From assembly GCA_944372055.1 (NCBI GenBank), contig CALVYF010000006.1, positions 1-52,962 of the forward strand: a stretch of 52,962 nucleotides of DNA, read 5' to 3'. Each line of letters opens with the position of its first letter. Position 1 is the first letter of the stretch. The notes beneath the pieces are model-generated. The model did not search any database. It had not been told where the DNA came from and saw only the letters and a program-made list of their open reading frames with translations. Below, piece after piece: positions 27,547 through 36,661 of the stretch. The position numbers and the translations under genes were made by a program. Source of the DNA: an uncultured Bacilli bacterium (GTDB lineage: Bacteria; Bacillota_I; Bacilli_A; RF39; UBA660).

Positions 27547-29245
27547 AGCGATTAAATGGTTTAAAGAATATAAATGGATTATAATTGTAGGGACATTTCT
27601 CTCTATGCCAATGATTGCTAAACATTTTGTATTAGGACACGACAGCTTATATCATGTGGCTAATATTGATACTTTATCAACTGCAATTAAAGATTTGAAC
27701 TTTTCCAAAATCTCCCCAGTTATTGCGGGTAATTTAGGGTATGGAGGAGCAATATTTTATCCTAAATTACCACATTTTTTCTTAGCGATAATCACTGCAA
27801 TACTATCATGTTTTAATCTTGGCGCCTCAACAGCAGTTAATATAGGGTACATGATAATAATCATTCTATCTGGAATTTTTATGTTTAAATTATTAAAAAT
27901 TCTTTTTAAGAAAAAAAACATGGCCTTATTAGGAAGTGCAATATATATTACTATGCCGTATTTCTTAAGCGAAATGTTTGTTCGTTCCGCTTTAAATGAA
28001 GCGGCTTTGTATATTTTTATGCCACTGGTGTTTATTGGACTGTTATACTTAAAAGACTTAGACATTAAAAAGTTTTATATTTATTTCATTATAGGGTATT
28101 TTGGAATAATAAATTCTCATTTAGTCCTTGCAGTATATTTTACTATAGTTGTATCTCTATATTTGTTAATAAACATAAAAGATTATATTGCAAAAGAAAG
28201 GTTAAAGCATTTATTTATCAGTGCTGGTATACTACTTATTTTATCATTACCAACATTTGTACTAATGTTAGAACATAAAGCCACAGGAATATATGCAGTA
28301 TTCAATTCAGAAATAATGGGAAGTACAGTAGAAAATGTAAAGGCATATAGCTTAAATATAAATAGTTACCTAAATATGGATTTATTAACCGAAAATGTGA
28401 TTCATTACTTTATAAATATTGTAGTAATAGTTTTATCAATCATGGGAATTATATATCTTATATTTAAAGAAAAAAATAAAGACACTAAGATAAAAATTTA
28501 TGGATTTTTAGGAATACTAATTTTATCCTTAATCATGGCAAGTAGATTATTTCCATACGAATATATTCCTGAATTATTATTGTCAATTCAATTTGCTTGT
28601 AGAATAGAAACATTTATTTGTTTTGTATTAAGTATCATTGCAGCCTATAGCCTAAAGTGGATAACATCAAAAGTAACATTAACCAATATTGTAATAATAG
28701 TAACAATCTCATTTTCTTGTCTAATTGCAGCAGTAATCATAAACGGAGCACCATTTGCCTCAAATATATCATGGGATAAATATGCAGGGATGGGATTTCA
28801 AAAAGAATATTTAACAATGAATGGATTAAAAAACTTAGATTATATTGATAAGAGGGATACAGATATTAAAATTTTGTCAAAGGATAGTAACGTAAAAATA
28901 ACAAATATAAATAATCATATACCATATTTGTCATTTGACATATCCAAAAAGGAAGACAAGGAAACACTAAATTTAGAATTACCAAGGCTATACTATTTAG
29001 GATATAAAATCACACTAACAACAAAAAATGGAGAAAAAATAAATTTGAATTACAAAAATAATAAATATGGATTTATTAAAATAACAGTTCCAGAAAATGG
29101 CCATATAGAAATGAAATATACGGGAACTTTACTATATCAAGTGTTCTCATGGATTCGAAATATAACAATATTAATATTTATTGTTGTCGTGATAAAATAT
29201 AAATATAATCAGAAAAAAGAAAAGAGATTATCTAATAATTTGTAG
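27536..29245 (+). CDS. PTPS-related polytopic membrane protein, probable GT-C
   Basis: 569 residues, 10-12 helices. GHDSLYHVANIDTLSTAIKD followed by NLGYGGAIFYPKL is the motif pattern of the PTPS-related (PF10131-like) membrane family, which has a GT-C-like layout. The C-terminus has a beta-rich segment (about 440-535) and a final helix. The likely role is transfer of a lipid-linked sugar on the outer face; donor and acceptor unknown. It starts inside the acyltransferase gene, so the two are translationally coupled. Confidence 0.72.
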   Translation: MKNKAIKWFKEYKWIIIVGTFLSMPMIAKHFVLGHDSLYHVANIDTLSTAIKDLNFSKISPVIAGNLGYGGAIFYPKLPHFFLAIITAILSCFNLGASTAVNIGYMIIIILSGIFMFKLLKILFKKKNMALLGSAIYITMPYFLSEMFVRSALNEAALYIFMPLVFIGLLYLKDLDIKKFYIYFIIGYFGIINSHLVLAVYFTIVVSLYLLINIKDYIAKERLKHLFISAGILLILSLPTFVLMLEHKATGIYAVFNSEIMGSTVENVKAYSLNINSYLNMDLLTENVIHYFINIVVIVLSIMGIIYLIFKEKNKDTKIKIYGFLGILILSLIMASRLFPYEYIPELLLSIQFACRIETFICFVLSIIAAYSLKWITSKVTLTNIVIIVTISFSCLIAAVIINGAPFASNISWDKYAGMGFQKEYLTMNGLKNLDYIDKRDTDIKILSKDSNVKITNINNHIPYLSFDISKKEDKETLNLELPRLYYLGYKITLTTKNGEKINLNYKNNKYGFIKITVPENGHIEMKYTGTLLYQVFSWIRNITILIFIVVVIKYKYNQKKEKRLSNNL

Positions 29246-29268
29246 AAAAAAAGTTTATATGCTATAAT
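29240..29268 (+). promoter_or_regulatory. SigA-type promoter with extended -10, for the ABC exporter
   Basis: TTGTAG (29240-29245), a 17-nt spacer, TG-C, TATAAT (29263-29268). It is the first convincing promoter inside the polysaccharide locus, so the exporter genes can be transcribed apart from the upstream glycosyltransferases. Confidence 0.75.
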
Positions 29269-29321
29269 GTAGTAGCAAACAAAAATAGCACAGTAATATA
29301 TTGGAGAAACGAGGTATTGAT

Positions 29322-30065
29322 GTGGAAAAAGATATTGCAATCAAAGTAACACATGTGTCAAAGACATTTAAGCTTTACTATGATAAAGCGAATACATTAA
29401 AAGAAAAAATATTATTCTTTTCAAAAAAAAGTAAAAGTAAAGATTCTATTTTACATGTGTTAAATGATATTAATCTAACCATAAAAAAAGGAGAAAGTGT
29501 TGCTCTAATCGGAACAAATGGTAGTGGTAAATCAACGTTATTAAAATTAATGACAAAAATTATTTATCCAAACAAAGGTAAAATAACTACTAATGGAAAA
29601 TTAACTTCACTTTTAGAATTAGGTGCTGGATTTCATGATGATTTTACAGGAAGAGAAAATATCTACTTTAATGCATCAATTTTTGGATTAACAAGAAAAC
29701 AAATTGATGAAAAAATTGATGAAATTATTGAATTTTCAGAATTACATGATTTTATTGATAACCCAGTAAGAACATATTCCTCAGGAATGTATATGAGATT
29801 AGCCTTTTCGGTAGCAATCAATGTACAAGCAGATATTCTTTTAATCGACGAAATATTAGCGGTTGGAGATCAACACTTCCAAGAAAAATGTTTCAATAAA
29901 CTAAAGGAATTAAAAAAAGAAGGAAAAACAATTGTTATTGTTACTCATAGTATGAATCAAGTCAAACAATTCTGCGATAGAGCTGTATGGTTATATAAAG
30001 GTGAAGTTAGAATGGACGGAAAAGTAGATAATGTATTAGAAGAGTACTTGAAGGTGTGTGGATAA
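29322..30065 (+). CDS. tagH: polysaccharide/teichoic acid ABC exporter ATPase
   Basis: 247 residues if started at GTG 29322, with GAGG at 29311-29314 at good spacing; a TTG at 29301 lacks a binding site, and an overlapping ATG at 29320 is out of frame. Walker A (GTNGSGKST), signature (TYSSGMYMRL), Walker B (ILLIDEILAVGD) and the switch His (IVTHS) are all present. The sequence groups with TagH/Wzt proteins. It lacks the long C-terminal O-antigen-binding domain of some Wzt, so export is probably not chain-length gated by this protein. Partner permease follows after 1 bp. Confidence 0.92.
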   Translation: MEKDIAIKVTHVSKTFKLYYDKANTLKEKILFFSKKSKSKDSILHVLNDINLTIKKGESVALIGTNGSGKSTLLKLMTKIIYPNKGKITTNGKLTSLLELGAGFHDDFTGRENIYFNASIFGLTRKQIDEKIDEIIEFSELHDFIDNPVRTYSSGMYMRLAFSVAINVQADILLIDEILAVGDQHFQEKCFNKLKELKKEGKTIVIVTHSMNQVKQFCDRAVWLYKGEVRMDGKVDNVLEEYLKVCG

Positions 30066-30066
30066 A

Positions 30067-30840
30067 ATGAAAGTATTTAAAGAGTTATATAATTATAGAG
30101 AATTATTAAAAACTAATATTAAGAAAGAGATTCGTGGTAAATACAAAGGATCTTGGCTAGGAGTTTTATGGACTTTCTTAAATCCATTATTAATGTTAGC
30201 TGTATATTCGTTTGTATTTCCATATATCTTAAGAGTAAATGTAGAAAACTATACAATTTTTATGATTGTAGCTTTAATCCCATGGAACTTCTTTACTGCT
30301 GCAATCCAAATGGGAACCGGTAGTGTAGTAGCCAATGGAGCAATCTTAAAGAAAGTATATTTTCCTAGAGAAATTATTCCAATCTCAATCACAACAAGTC
30401 AATTAGTAAACTTTTTAATAACTTGTATTATCATGTTTGCCTTTATTATTTTTAGTGGAGTAGGATTTTCAATTCATTTATTACTATTCCCAGTATTAGT
30501 ATTAATTCAATACCTTATTACACTAGCATTAACATTTATTTTATCAGCTATAACAGTCTTTGTTAGAGATATTGATCATTTTGTAAGTGTAATATTAATG
30601 CTTGGATTTTATGCAACACCTATTGTATATCAAGCTAATATGTTACCAGAAAAATTTCAATGGATATTAAACTTAAATCCAATGGCACAGTTAGTAGAAG
30701 CATATAGAGATATTCTTTATTATCATCAAATGCCTCATTGGTCAATATTAGGAATTTGGGGAGTATTAAGTATAGTATTGGTAATAATTGGATATTTAAT
30801 ATTTAAAAAGCTAGAAAAGAGCTTTGTAGAAGAACTATAA
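30067..30840 (+). CDS. tagG: polysaccharide/teichoic acid ABC exporter permease
   Basis: 257 residues from ATG 30067; the longer GTG frame would sit on the AAGGTG binding site. Six membrane helices. RGKYKGSWLGVLWTFLNPLL and the late LNPMAQLVEAYRDILYY are hallmarks of ABC-2 polysaccharide permeases (TagG, Wzm, RfbA). With the ATPase it should flip an undecaprenyl-linked polymer to the outer face. Confidence 0.92.
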   Translation: MKVFKELYNYRELLKTNIKKEIRGKYKGSWLGVLWTFLNPLLMLAVYSFVFPYILRVNVENYTIFMIVALIPWNFFTAAIQMGTGSVVANGAILKKVYFPREIIPISITTSQLVNFLITCIIMFAFIIFSGVGFSIHLLLFPVLVLIQYLITLALTFILSAITVFVRDIDHFVSVILMLGFYATPIVYQANMLPEKFQWILNLNPMAQLVEAYRDILYYHQMPHWSILGIWGVLSIVLVIIGYLIFKKLEKSFVEEL

Positions 30841-30860
30841 ACAACCGATAGGTTGTTTTT
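30840..30860 (+). terminator. Rho-independent terminator
   Basis: AACAACC (30840-30846), loop GATA, GGTTGTT (30851-30857), then T run. Ends the exporter operon. Confidence 0.85.
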
Positions 30861-30862
30861 AT

Positions 30863-30901
30863 TTGTTTTTGTATTTTAAACATGTTACAATATTATTGTA
30901 A
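30863..30901 (+). promoter_or_regulatory. promoter with overlapping palindromic operator
   Basis: TTGTTT (30863-30868), 17-nt spacer, TG-T, TACAAT (30886-30891). A perfect inverted repeat TTACAATA-T-TATTGTAA (30885-30901) covers the -10 box, so a repressor bound there would block the lysozyme gene. Confidence 0.6.
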
Positions 30902-30964
30902 AAATAGAAAGCTAAGAAAAAGAAAATCAAAAAAGTGAATATGTATATATTGAAAGGAGAACAT

Positions 30965-33262
30965 ATGAAAAAGAAATCAATTTTTTTATTACTACTATTA
31001 TTATCACCAACAATTTCTGTATCAGCTGAAGAGATAGATACATCATCAGTGGTGGAAGATTATACAGAAATAAAAGAAACTATGCCCCCTACAGAATCAA
31101 CATCTCAAATAGTTAATGAAGAACAGAAAATAAAGCAATCAAAGGAAGCAACACAAACAGGATGGGTTGAAGAAAACGGCAAAAAATATTATTTGGAAAA
31201 TGGTTCTAAGGTAACAGGGTTTAAAAAAATCAACGAAAAGGTATACTTTTTTTCAAGGGATAATACTCAATATGGAGTAATGAGAACAGGAAAGTTTCAG
31301 ATAGGTAATTTTTATTACTGTTTCGATAATACAACAGGAGCAATGTTTACCGGATTATTTGAATATAATAATCAAAAATATTATGCAAATAATAATGGAG
31401 AACTACAGCTTGGATATCAAAGCGTAGATGGAAAAACATATTTCTTTTCAAGAGATAAAACAATGTATGGAGCTCTAAAAACAGGAAAGTTCGAAGTAGA
31501 TGGACAATATCGAATTTTCAATGAATACCTACAAACCGGATTATTTGAATATAATGGTCAAAAATATTATGCAGATGATGAAGGAAATCTTCAACTAGGA
31601 TTCCAAAATATAGAGGGAAAGAAATATTTCTTTTCAAGGGATAATACTCAATATGGAGTAATGAGAACAGGAAAGTTTCAGATAGGTGATTTTTATTACT
31701 GTTTCGATAATACAACAGGAGCAATGTTTACCGGATTATTTGAATATAATAATCAAAAATATTATGCAAATAATAATGGAGAACTACAGCTTGGATATCA
31801 AAGCGTAGATGGAAAAACATATTTCTTTTCAAGAGATAAAACAATGTATGGAGCTCTAAAAACAGGAAAGTTCGAAGTAGATGGACAATATCGAATTTTC
31901 AATGAATACCTACAAACCGGATTATTTGAATATAATGGTCAAAAATATTATGCAGATGATGAAGGAAATCTTCAACTAGGATTCCAAAATATAGAGGGAA
32001 AGAAATATTTCTTTTCAAGGGATAATACTCAATATGGAGTAATGAGAACAGGAAAGTTTCAGATAGGTGATTTTTATTACTGTTTCGATAATACAACAGG
32101 AGCAATGTTTACCGGATTATTTGAATATAATAATCAAAAATATTATGCAAATAATAATGGAGAACTACAGCTTGGATATCAAAGCGTAGATGGAAAAACA
32201 TATTTCTTTTCAAGAGATAAAACAATATATGGAGCTCTAAAAACAGGAAAGTTCGAAGTAGATGGAAAGTATCAAATTTTCAATGAATACCTACAAATTG
32301 GATTATTTGAATTTGAAGGAAACAAATACTATGCTAACAGTAAAGGAGTTTTACAAACGGGATTTCACACAATTAATGGAAAAAGATATTTCTTTTCTGG
32401 AGATAAAATTAGATTTGGAGTTATGAGATATGGTTGGATTCAATATAATGGGTATAGATATTATTTGGATTCAGATGGAACTGTAGTAACTGGTTATAAA
32501 AAAATTGACGGCCGTGAATACATGTTTGATGATCAGGGAAGAATGAACACCGGTTTTGTAACAATTAATGGAAATACATATTATTACTATGCTGATGGAA
32601 CATTTGCTAATGACTGGCTACAAATTGGAAATAAAAAATATTTTTTCAATTCCCTAGGAGTACAAATAGGAGCAAATGTAAAAAAAGTAATAGATGTTTC
32701 TTATCATCAAGGCATAATAGATTGGGATAAGGTTATAGCAGAAGGAAGCGTAGATGGTGTAATATTAAGGATTGCAGCCGGCTGTGAAGAAGAAGACACA
32801 CAGTTAGCTAGAAATATATCAGAATTAAAAAGGTTGGGAATCCCTTATGGTATTTATATTTACAGTTATGCAGAAAACTATAATGAAGGTAGATTATATG
32901 CTGAATTTACTGTAAATGTTATAAAAAAATATGGTATGAATCCAACTTTAGGAATATACTTAGACTTAGAATCAAATTCTGTAACTTCATATATGGGGGT
33001 TACTGAATATACAAATGTAGTAAATGGATATATGGATGTCATGAAAGCTAATGGTTATGGAAATAATACTAAAATATATACATATAAAAACTATGCAGAC
33101 ACAGCATTAAATAGTGAATATCTAAGGAGTCTAATCGCCTGGGTAGCACAATATAACCATTATTGTACATATACAGGAAGTTATGTTGGATGGCAATACT
33201 CTTCAACAGAAAAAATCCCAGGTATTAATACTAATGTTGATGTAAATGTATGGTTTAATTAA
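30965..33262 (+). CDS. secreted GH25 lysozyme with cell-wall-binding repeats
   Basis: 765 residues from ATG 30965, behind AAAGGAGA; the earlier ATG at 30935 has no site. A signal peptide (about 1-22, SVSAEE) is followed by a spacer and then an array of choline/glucan-binding-type repeats (about 60-560) of the YYFdn-GxxxTG kind. The repeats contain two to three near-identical 127-residue blocks. The C-terminal GH25 domain (about 572-765) has DVSYHQG and YLDLES with the acidic catalytic residues and ends in the VDVNVWF segment seen in GH25 muramidases. It should bind a wall polymer and hydrolyse MurNAc-GlcNAc bonds. Its place within the polymer locus suggests the repeats recognise that polymer; that is inference. 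Confidence 0.9.
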   Translation: MKKKSIFLLLLLLSPTISVSAEEIDTSSVVEDYTEIKETMPPTESTSQIVNEEQKIKQSKEATQTGWVEENGKKYYLENGSKVTGFKKINEKVYFFSRDNTQYGVMRTGKFQIGNFYYCFDNTTGAMFTGLFEYNNQKYYANNNGELQLGYQSVDGKTYFFSRDKTMYGALKTGKFEVDGQYRIFNEYLQTGLFEYNGQKYYADDEGNLQLGFQNIEGKKYFFSRDNTQYGVMRTGKFQIGDFYYCFDNTTGAMFTGLFEYNNQKYYANNNGELQLGYQSVDGKTYFFSRDKTMYGALKTGKFEVDGQYRIFNEYLQTGLFEYNGQKYYADDEGNLQLGFQNIEGKKYFFSRDNTQYGVMRTGKFQIGDFYYCFDNTTGAMFTGLFEYNNQKYYANNNGELQLGYQSVDGKTYFFSRDKTIYGALKTGKFEVDGKYQIFNEYLQIGLFEFEGNKYYANSKGVLQTGFHTINGKRYFFSGDKIRFGVMRYGWIQYNGYRYYLDSDGTVVTGYKKIDGREYMFDDQGRMNTGFVTINGNTYYYYADGTFANDWLQIGNKKYFFNSLGVQIGANVKKVIDVSYHQGIIDWDKVIAEGSVDGVILRIAAGCEEEDTQLARNISELKRLGIPYGIYIYSYAENYNEGRLYAEFTVNVIKKYGMNPTLGIYLDLESNSVTSYMGVTEYTNVVNGYMDVMKANGYGNNTKIYTYKNYADTALNSEYLRSLIAWVAQYNHYCTYTGSYVGWQYSSTEKIPGINTNVDVNVWFN
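31251..32300 (+). repeat. 381-bp tandem repeat within lysozyme gene
   Basis: The same sequence begins at 31251, 31632 and 32013 (period 381 bp = 127 codons), giving about 2.75 copies. By eye the first two units differ at about one base; the third stays identical until about 32225 and then drifts. This indicates recent duplication and probable copy-number variation. Confidence 0.9.
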
Positions 33263-33273
33263 GGGGGATAGCT

Positions 33274-34203
33274 ATGGAAAAAGAAAAGATTTCAGTTATT
33301 ATCACAACATATAACAGAAGAACGTTTTTAGAAAAAGCAATAGAGAGTGTTTTTTCTCAAACATATCAAAATATAGAAATAATTATTATTGACGATTGTT
33401 CTAAAGATGATACAGCAAGTTTTTGCGAAAACTTAAAAGACCAAAGAATTAAATTTTATAGAAATGAGCACAATCAAGGGTGTGGCCCTAATAGAAAGAA
33501 AGCCTTAGAAAAGTACGCAACAGGAAAATACATCATATTTTTAGATGATGATGATAGTTTTACCAATAAGGATTATTTCAAAGCGGCTATAAAAATGTTA
33601 GAGAAAAACCAAAAACTGTCTATGGTATGTGCACCACATATCGTCTACGACAAGATGCACAATACAAAAACGGAAAAGCAATTTCCTTATAAGCAAATAG
33701 TAGATAACAAAGACTTTTTTCTCCATTTTGGAAATGAAAAATATCCAAAGCCGATAATCAGTATAGCTATTATTAGAAAAAAAGCCTTGGAATTCGCAGG
33801 GTATCAAGAAATGAAAATATTAAATGATACTACAATCTTTTTAAGAGCACTAATATATGGACCAATGGGATTTATAGACAAAATATCAGCACAATATTTA
33901 GTTCACGGTAATAATATCTCTTTTTCTTGTACTACAGATTTTATTATCGATAATCTTGAAGAAAAATATAAAGTTTATTGCAAAATACCAGAAAGCTTTG
34001 GTTTAAATAGTGAAGAAAAGAAACAATGGCTGATAAATCAATGTGATATTACAATTATATATTTTATTAAAGGATCAAAACCAAATTATTTTCACTTCAG
34101 GAAATTATTAACTTGGGTAAAGAAAAGATTGAAGGACAAGGCACTTATCAAGAATTATAAGGATATATATAAAGGAAATAAAAAATTAGAAAAAAGTATA
34201 TAA
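33274..34203 (+). CDS. family 2 glycosyltransferase
   Basis: 309 residues. ISVIITTYNRRTFLEKAIES, IIDDCSKDDT and IFLDDDDSF are the GT2 nucleotide- and metal-binding motifs. The C-terminal third is basic and helical, with no membrane segment. It begins 11 bp after the lysozyme stop behind AGGGGGATAG, so the two may be co-transcribed. Sugar unknown. Confidence 0.88.
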   Translation: MEKEKISVIITTYNRRTFLEKAIESVFSQTYQNIEIIIIDDCSKDDTASFCENLKDQRIKFYRNEHNQGCGPNRKKALEKYATGKYIIFLDDDDSFTNKDYFKAAIKMLEKNQKLSMVCAPHIVYDKMHNTKTEKQFPYKQIVDNKDFFLHFGNEKYPKPIISIAIIRKKALEFAGYQEMKILNDTTIFLRALIYGPMGFIDKISAQYLVHGNNISFSCTTDFIIDNLEEKYKVYCKIPESFGLNSEEKKQWLINQCDITIIYFIKGSKPNYFHFRKLLTWVKKRLKDKALIKNYKDIYKGNKKLEKSI

Positions 34204-34234
34204 TCAAAGCAGGGCTGCAGTGCTCTGCTTTGAT
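34203..34234 (+). terminator. strong hairpin, probable terminator
   Basis: ATCAAAGCAG (34203-34212) pairs with CTGCTTTGAT (34225-34234), 12-nt loop. The stem is very stable but no long T run follows (ATATTTG), so it may be a weak terminator or an mRNA 3'-end protector. Confidence 0.5.
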
Positions 34235-34236
34235 AT

Positions 34237-34265
34237 TTGTAATAGTAATAAATATTTGATATAAT
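34237..34265 (+). promoter_or_regulatory. SigA-type promoter with extended -10
   Basis: TTGTAA (34237-34242), 17-nt spacer, TG-A, TATAAT (34260-34265), 48 bp before the ATG at 34314. Confidence 0.75.
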
Positions 34266-34313
34266 GAAAAGGAAGAATAAAAGGAACAGAATAATAATAA
34301 AAAGAGGTGGATT

Positions 34314-36644
34314 ATGGACTATAATTATCAAAAAAGACCTGGTAAAAAAATAGAATTAATAGGAGAAATAGAAAATAAAGAAAAACCAACTATCAGCATT
34401 GTTACCCCGTTTTATAATGGTGGAAAAACATTATTAGAAACTGCAAATAGTGTATTCAGTCAAACGTATCCATATTTTGAGTGGATAATTGTTGACGATG
34501 GTTCTAAAGATAAGGAATCGCTAAAAAAGCTAGATGAAGTAGCCAAGATGGATAAGAGAATTAAAGTATTTCATAAAGAAAATGGTGGACCATCAATTGC
34601 CAGAGATTATGGAATAGAGCATACTAGTAAAGATACGAAATATATATTTTTCCTAGACTGCGACGACATCTTAGATAAGACAATGTTAGAAGTTCTATAT
34701 TGGACATTAGAAACCCATCCAGAAGGTTCTTTTGCTTATACTACTATGGTGAATTTTGGAGAAAGAGAATTTTTGTGGGAAAGATATTTAACAGTAGATG
34801 ATCAAAAAGAAGAAAACCTAATTTGTATTAGTAGTATGGTAAGAAAAGAGGACCTACAAGAGGTTGGTGGTTTCGGCATTAAAGAAAAAGCAATGTATGA
34901 AGACTGGAATCTTTGGTTAAAATTATTGGAAAAGAAAAAAGTACCAATTCGAGTTAATTCACCAATTTTTTGGTATCGTACTAGTAACTCTGGAGAATTT
35001 TCTAGAGCAAATAAAAATAAAGAACAAGCAATGCGATATGTAAATGAGACAGCAAGTAGAATAACCGAAGATGTAGATATTATTCAATTCCCTAGAGAAG
35101 GAAAAAAATATGATACAGTAAAAGCACATCTTCAAATGGTACTGCCAAAATATAAAAAAAATAAAAAGACAAAAATTCTATTTATTATTCCCTGGGCGGT
35201 AACAGGAGGGGCTGATTTCTTTAATTTGGACTTAATAAAAAGATTAGATAAAGAAAAATATGAAGTAACTCTGTTAATGACAACACCAAGTGAAAATCCT
35301 ATTAGACAACAATTCGAAGAAGTTTGCTCTACAGTATATGATATGTCAACATTCCTAGAACGAAGTGACTATTTAAATTTTGCAGATTATATTATGGAAT
35401 CAAGAAATATAGATTTAGTTTTTGTAAGTAATACCCCATATGGATATTACATGATACCATATCTAAAGAGAAAATATCCAACTGTTCCATTTATTGATTA
35501 TATTCATTCTGTAGATTTAAGGGATCCAAGGGAAAGCTTTGGCAGATGCTCTATGGACGTAGATAGTTATTTAACCAAAACATATTGTTGTAATAATTTT
35601 ACAAAAAATCAATTGGAAAAAGATTACCATAGAACAAATGTAGAAACATTATATATTGGAACAGATGCTGATAAATTTAATCCAAAAAATTATGATAAAT
35701 ATGAAATGCGCAAAAAATATCATATTCCACAAGATAAAATAGTAATTTCATTTATCGCAAGATTATCTGAAGAAAAACGTCCAGAAATGTTTATAGAAAT
35801 CGGTAAGCGTTTATTGCAAAATAATCCAAATTTATTCTTTGTAATTGCAGGTGATGGATATTTATATAATCCTGTTAGCAGTAAAATAGATGAGAATTTT
35901 ACAATGCTAGGAATGGTTACAAGTGAAGATACAGTAGAAGTATATACTTTAAGTGACATGACATTAAACTGTTCATCATTAGAAGGATTAGCATTAACAT
36001 CATATGAATCATTAGCTATGGGAGTACCAGTAGTATCAACTGATGTTGGCGGTCAAACAGAACTAATTGATGATACAGTAGGAGGGATAGTTCATTATCA
36101 TAAAGATGCAACAGAAGAAGAATATGAAGAAGAGATTAATAATTATGTAAAAGAAACAGAAAGAGTAATAGAAAATTTAGACAAAATAAAAAGTAATTGT
36201 CGTAAAAAGATTTTAGATGGCTTTACCTTAAATATAATGGCAAATAAATTTGATAAAATATTTACAGAAAGCATAAAAAAAGAGAAAAATAAAAAGACTA
36301 CTTATCCAATAAATGATTATATGGAGTATAATTTAGCAATAGAAAGTCTATATACAGATTATTTCTTTACTGTAAAAAATTACTTGGAAACAAAATTTGA
36401 TATCTATTATGATCCAGACAGAAAGCCAAGAAAGAAAGGTAGAATTTACTATCTTAAAAGAAGATTATCCAAAGTTTTAAATAGAGCTCATGCTAAACAA
36501 GAAGCATTAAAAATTGCAAATGCTATAAGATGTCTATATAAGGTGTTTTATAATTTAGCATATTTCTTAAAATTCTTTATTTTATCGATACCAGCAGCTT
36601 TTGTATTATTTTATAAATTATTAATGAGAAATAGAAACAATTAA
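34314..36644 (+). CDS. two-domain glycosyltransferase (GT2 + GT4)
   Basis: 776 residues. A GT2 domain fills residues about 25-270 (ISIVTPFYNGGKTLLETANS, WIIVDDGSKD, FFLDCDDILD). A GT-B/GT4 domain starts near residue 285 (ILFIIPWAVTGGADFFNLDL), with SFIARLSEEKRPEMFIE and the donor-binding Glu region LEGLALTSYESLAMGVPVVS. The C-terminal 100 residues are basic, with a hydrophobic segment at the very end (about 740-770), suggesting membrane contact. One polypeptide can thus add two sugars in turn. It has its own promoter and is followed by the pyruvyltransferase. Confidence 0.88.
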   Translation: MDYNYQKRPGKKIELIGEIENKEKPTISIVTPFYNGGKTLLETANSVFSQTYPYFEWIIVDDGSKDKESLKKLDEVAKMDKRIKVFHKENGGPSIARDYGIEHTSKDTKYIFFLDCDDILDKTMLEVLYWTLETHPEGSFAYTTMVNFGEREFLWERYLTVDDQKEENLICISSMVRKEDLQEVGGFGIKEKAMYEDWNLWLKLLEKKKVPIRVNSPIFWYRTSNSGEFSRANKNKEQAMRYVNETASRITEDVDIIQFPREGKKYDTVKAHLQMVLPKYKKNKKTKILFIIPWAVTGGADFFNLDLIKRLDKEKYEVTLLMTTPSENPIRQQFEEVCSTVYDMSTFLERSDYLNFADYIMESRNIDLVFVSNTPYGYYMIPYLKRKYPTVPFIDYIHSVDLRDPRESFGRCSMDVDSYLTKTYCCNNFTKNQLEKDYHRTNVETLYIGTDADKFNPKNYDKYEMRKKYHIPQDKIVISFIARLSEEKRPEMFIEIGKRLLQNNPNLFFVIAGDGYLYNPVSSKIDENFTMLGMVTSEDTVEVYTLSDMTLNCSSLEGLALTSYESLAMGVPVVSTDVGGQTELIDDTVGGIVHYHKDATEEEYEEEINNYVKETERVIENLDKIKSNCRKKILDGFTLNIMANKFDKIFTESIKKEKNKKTTYPINDYMEYNLAIESLYTDYFFTVKNYLETKFDIYYDPDRKPRKKGRIYYLKRRLSKVLNRAHAKQEALKIANAIRCLYKVFYNLAYFLKFFILSIPAAFVLFYKLLMRNRNN

Positions 36645-36661
36645 TTAGAAAGTGTGGTTTT

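Noticed and set aside
31518-32105. Two identical 68-codon minus-strand frames (31518-31724 and 31899-32105)
   Set aside because: They are shadows of the 381-bp tandem repeat in the lysozyme gene, with no ribosome binding site.
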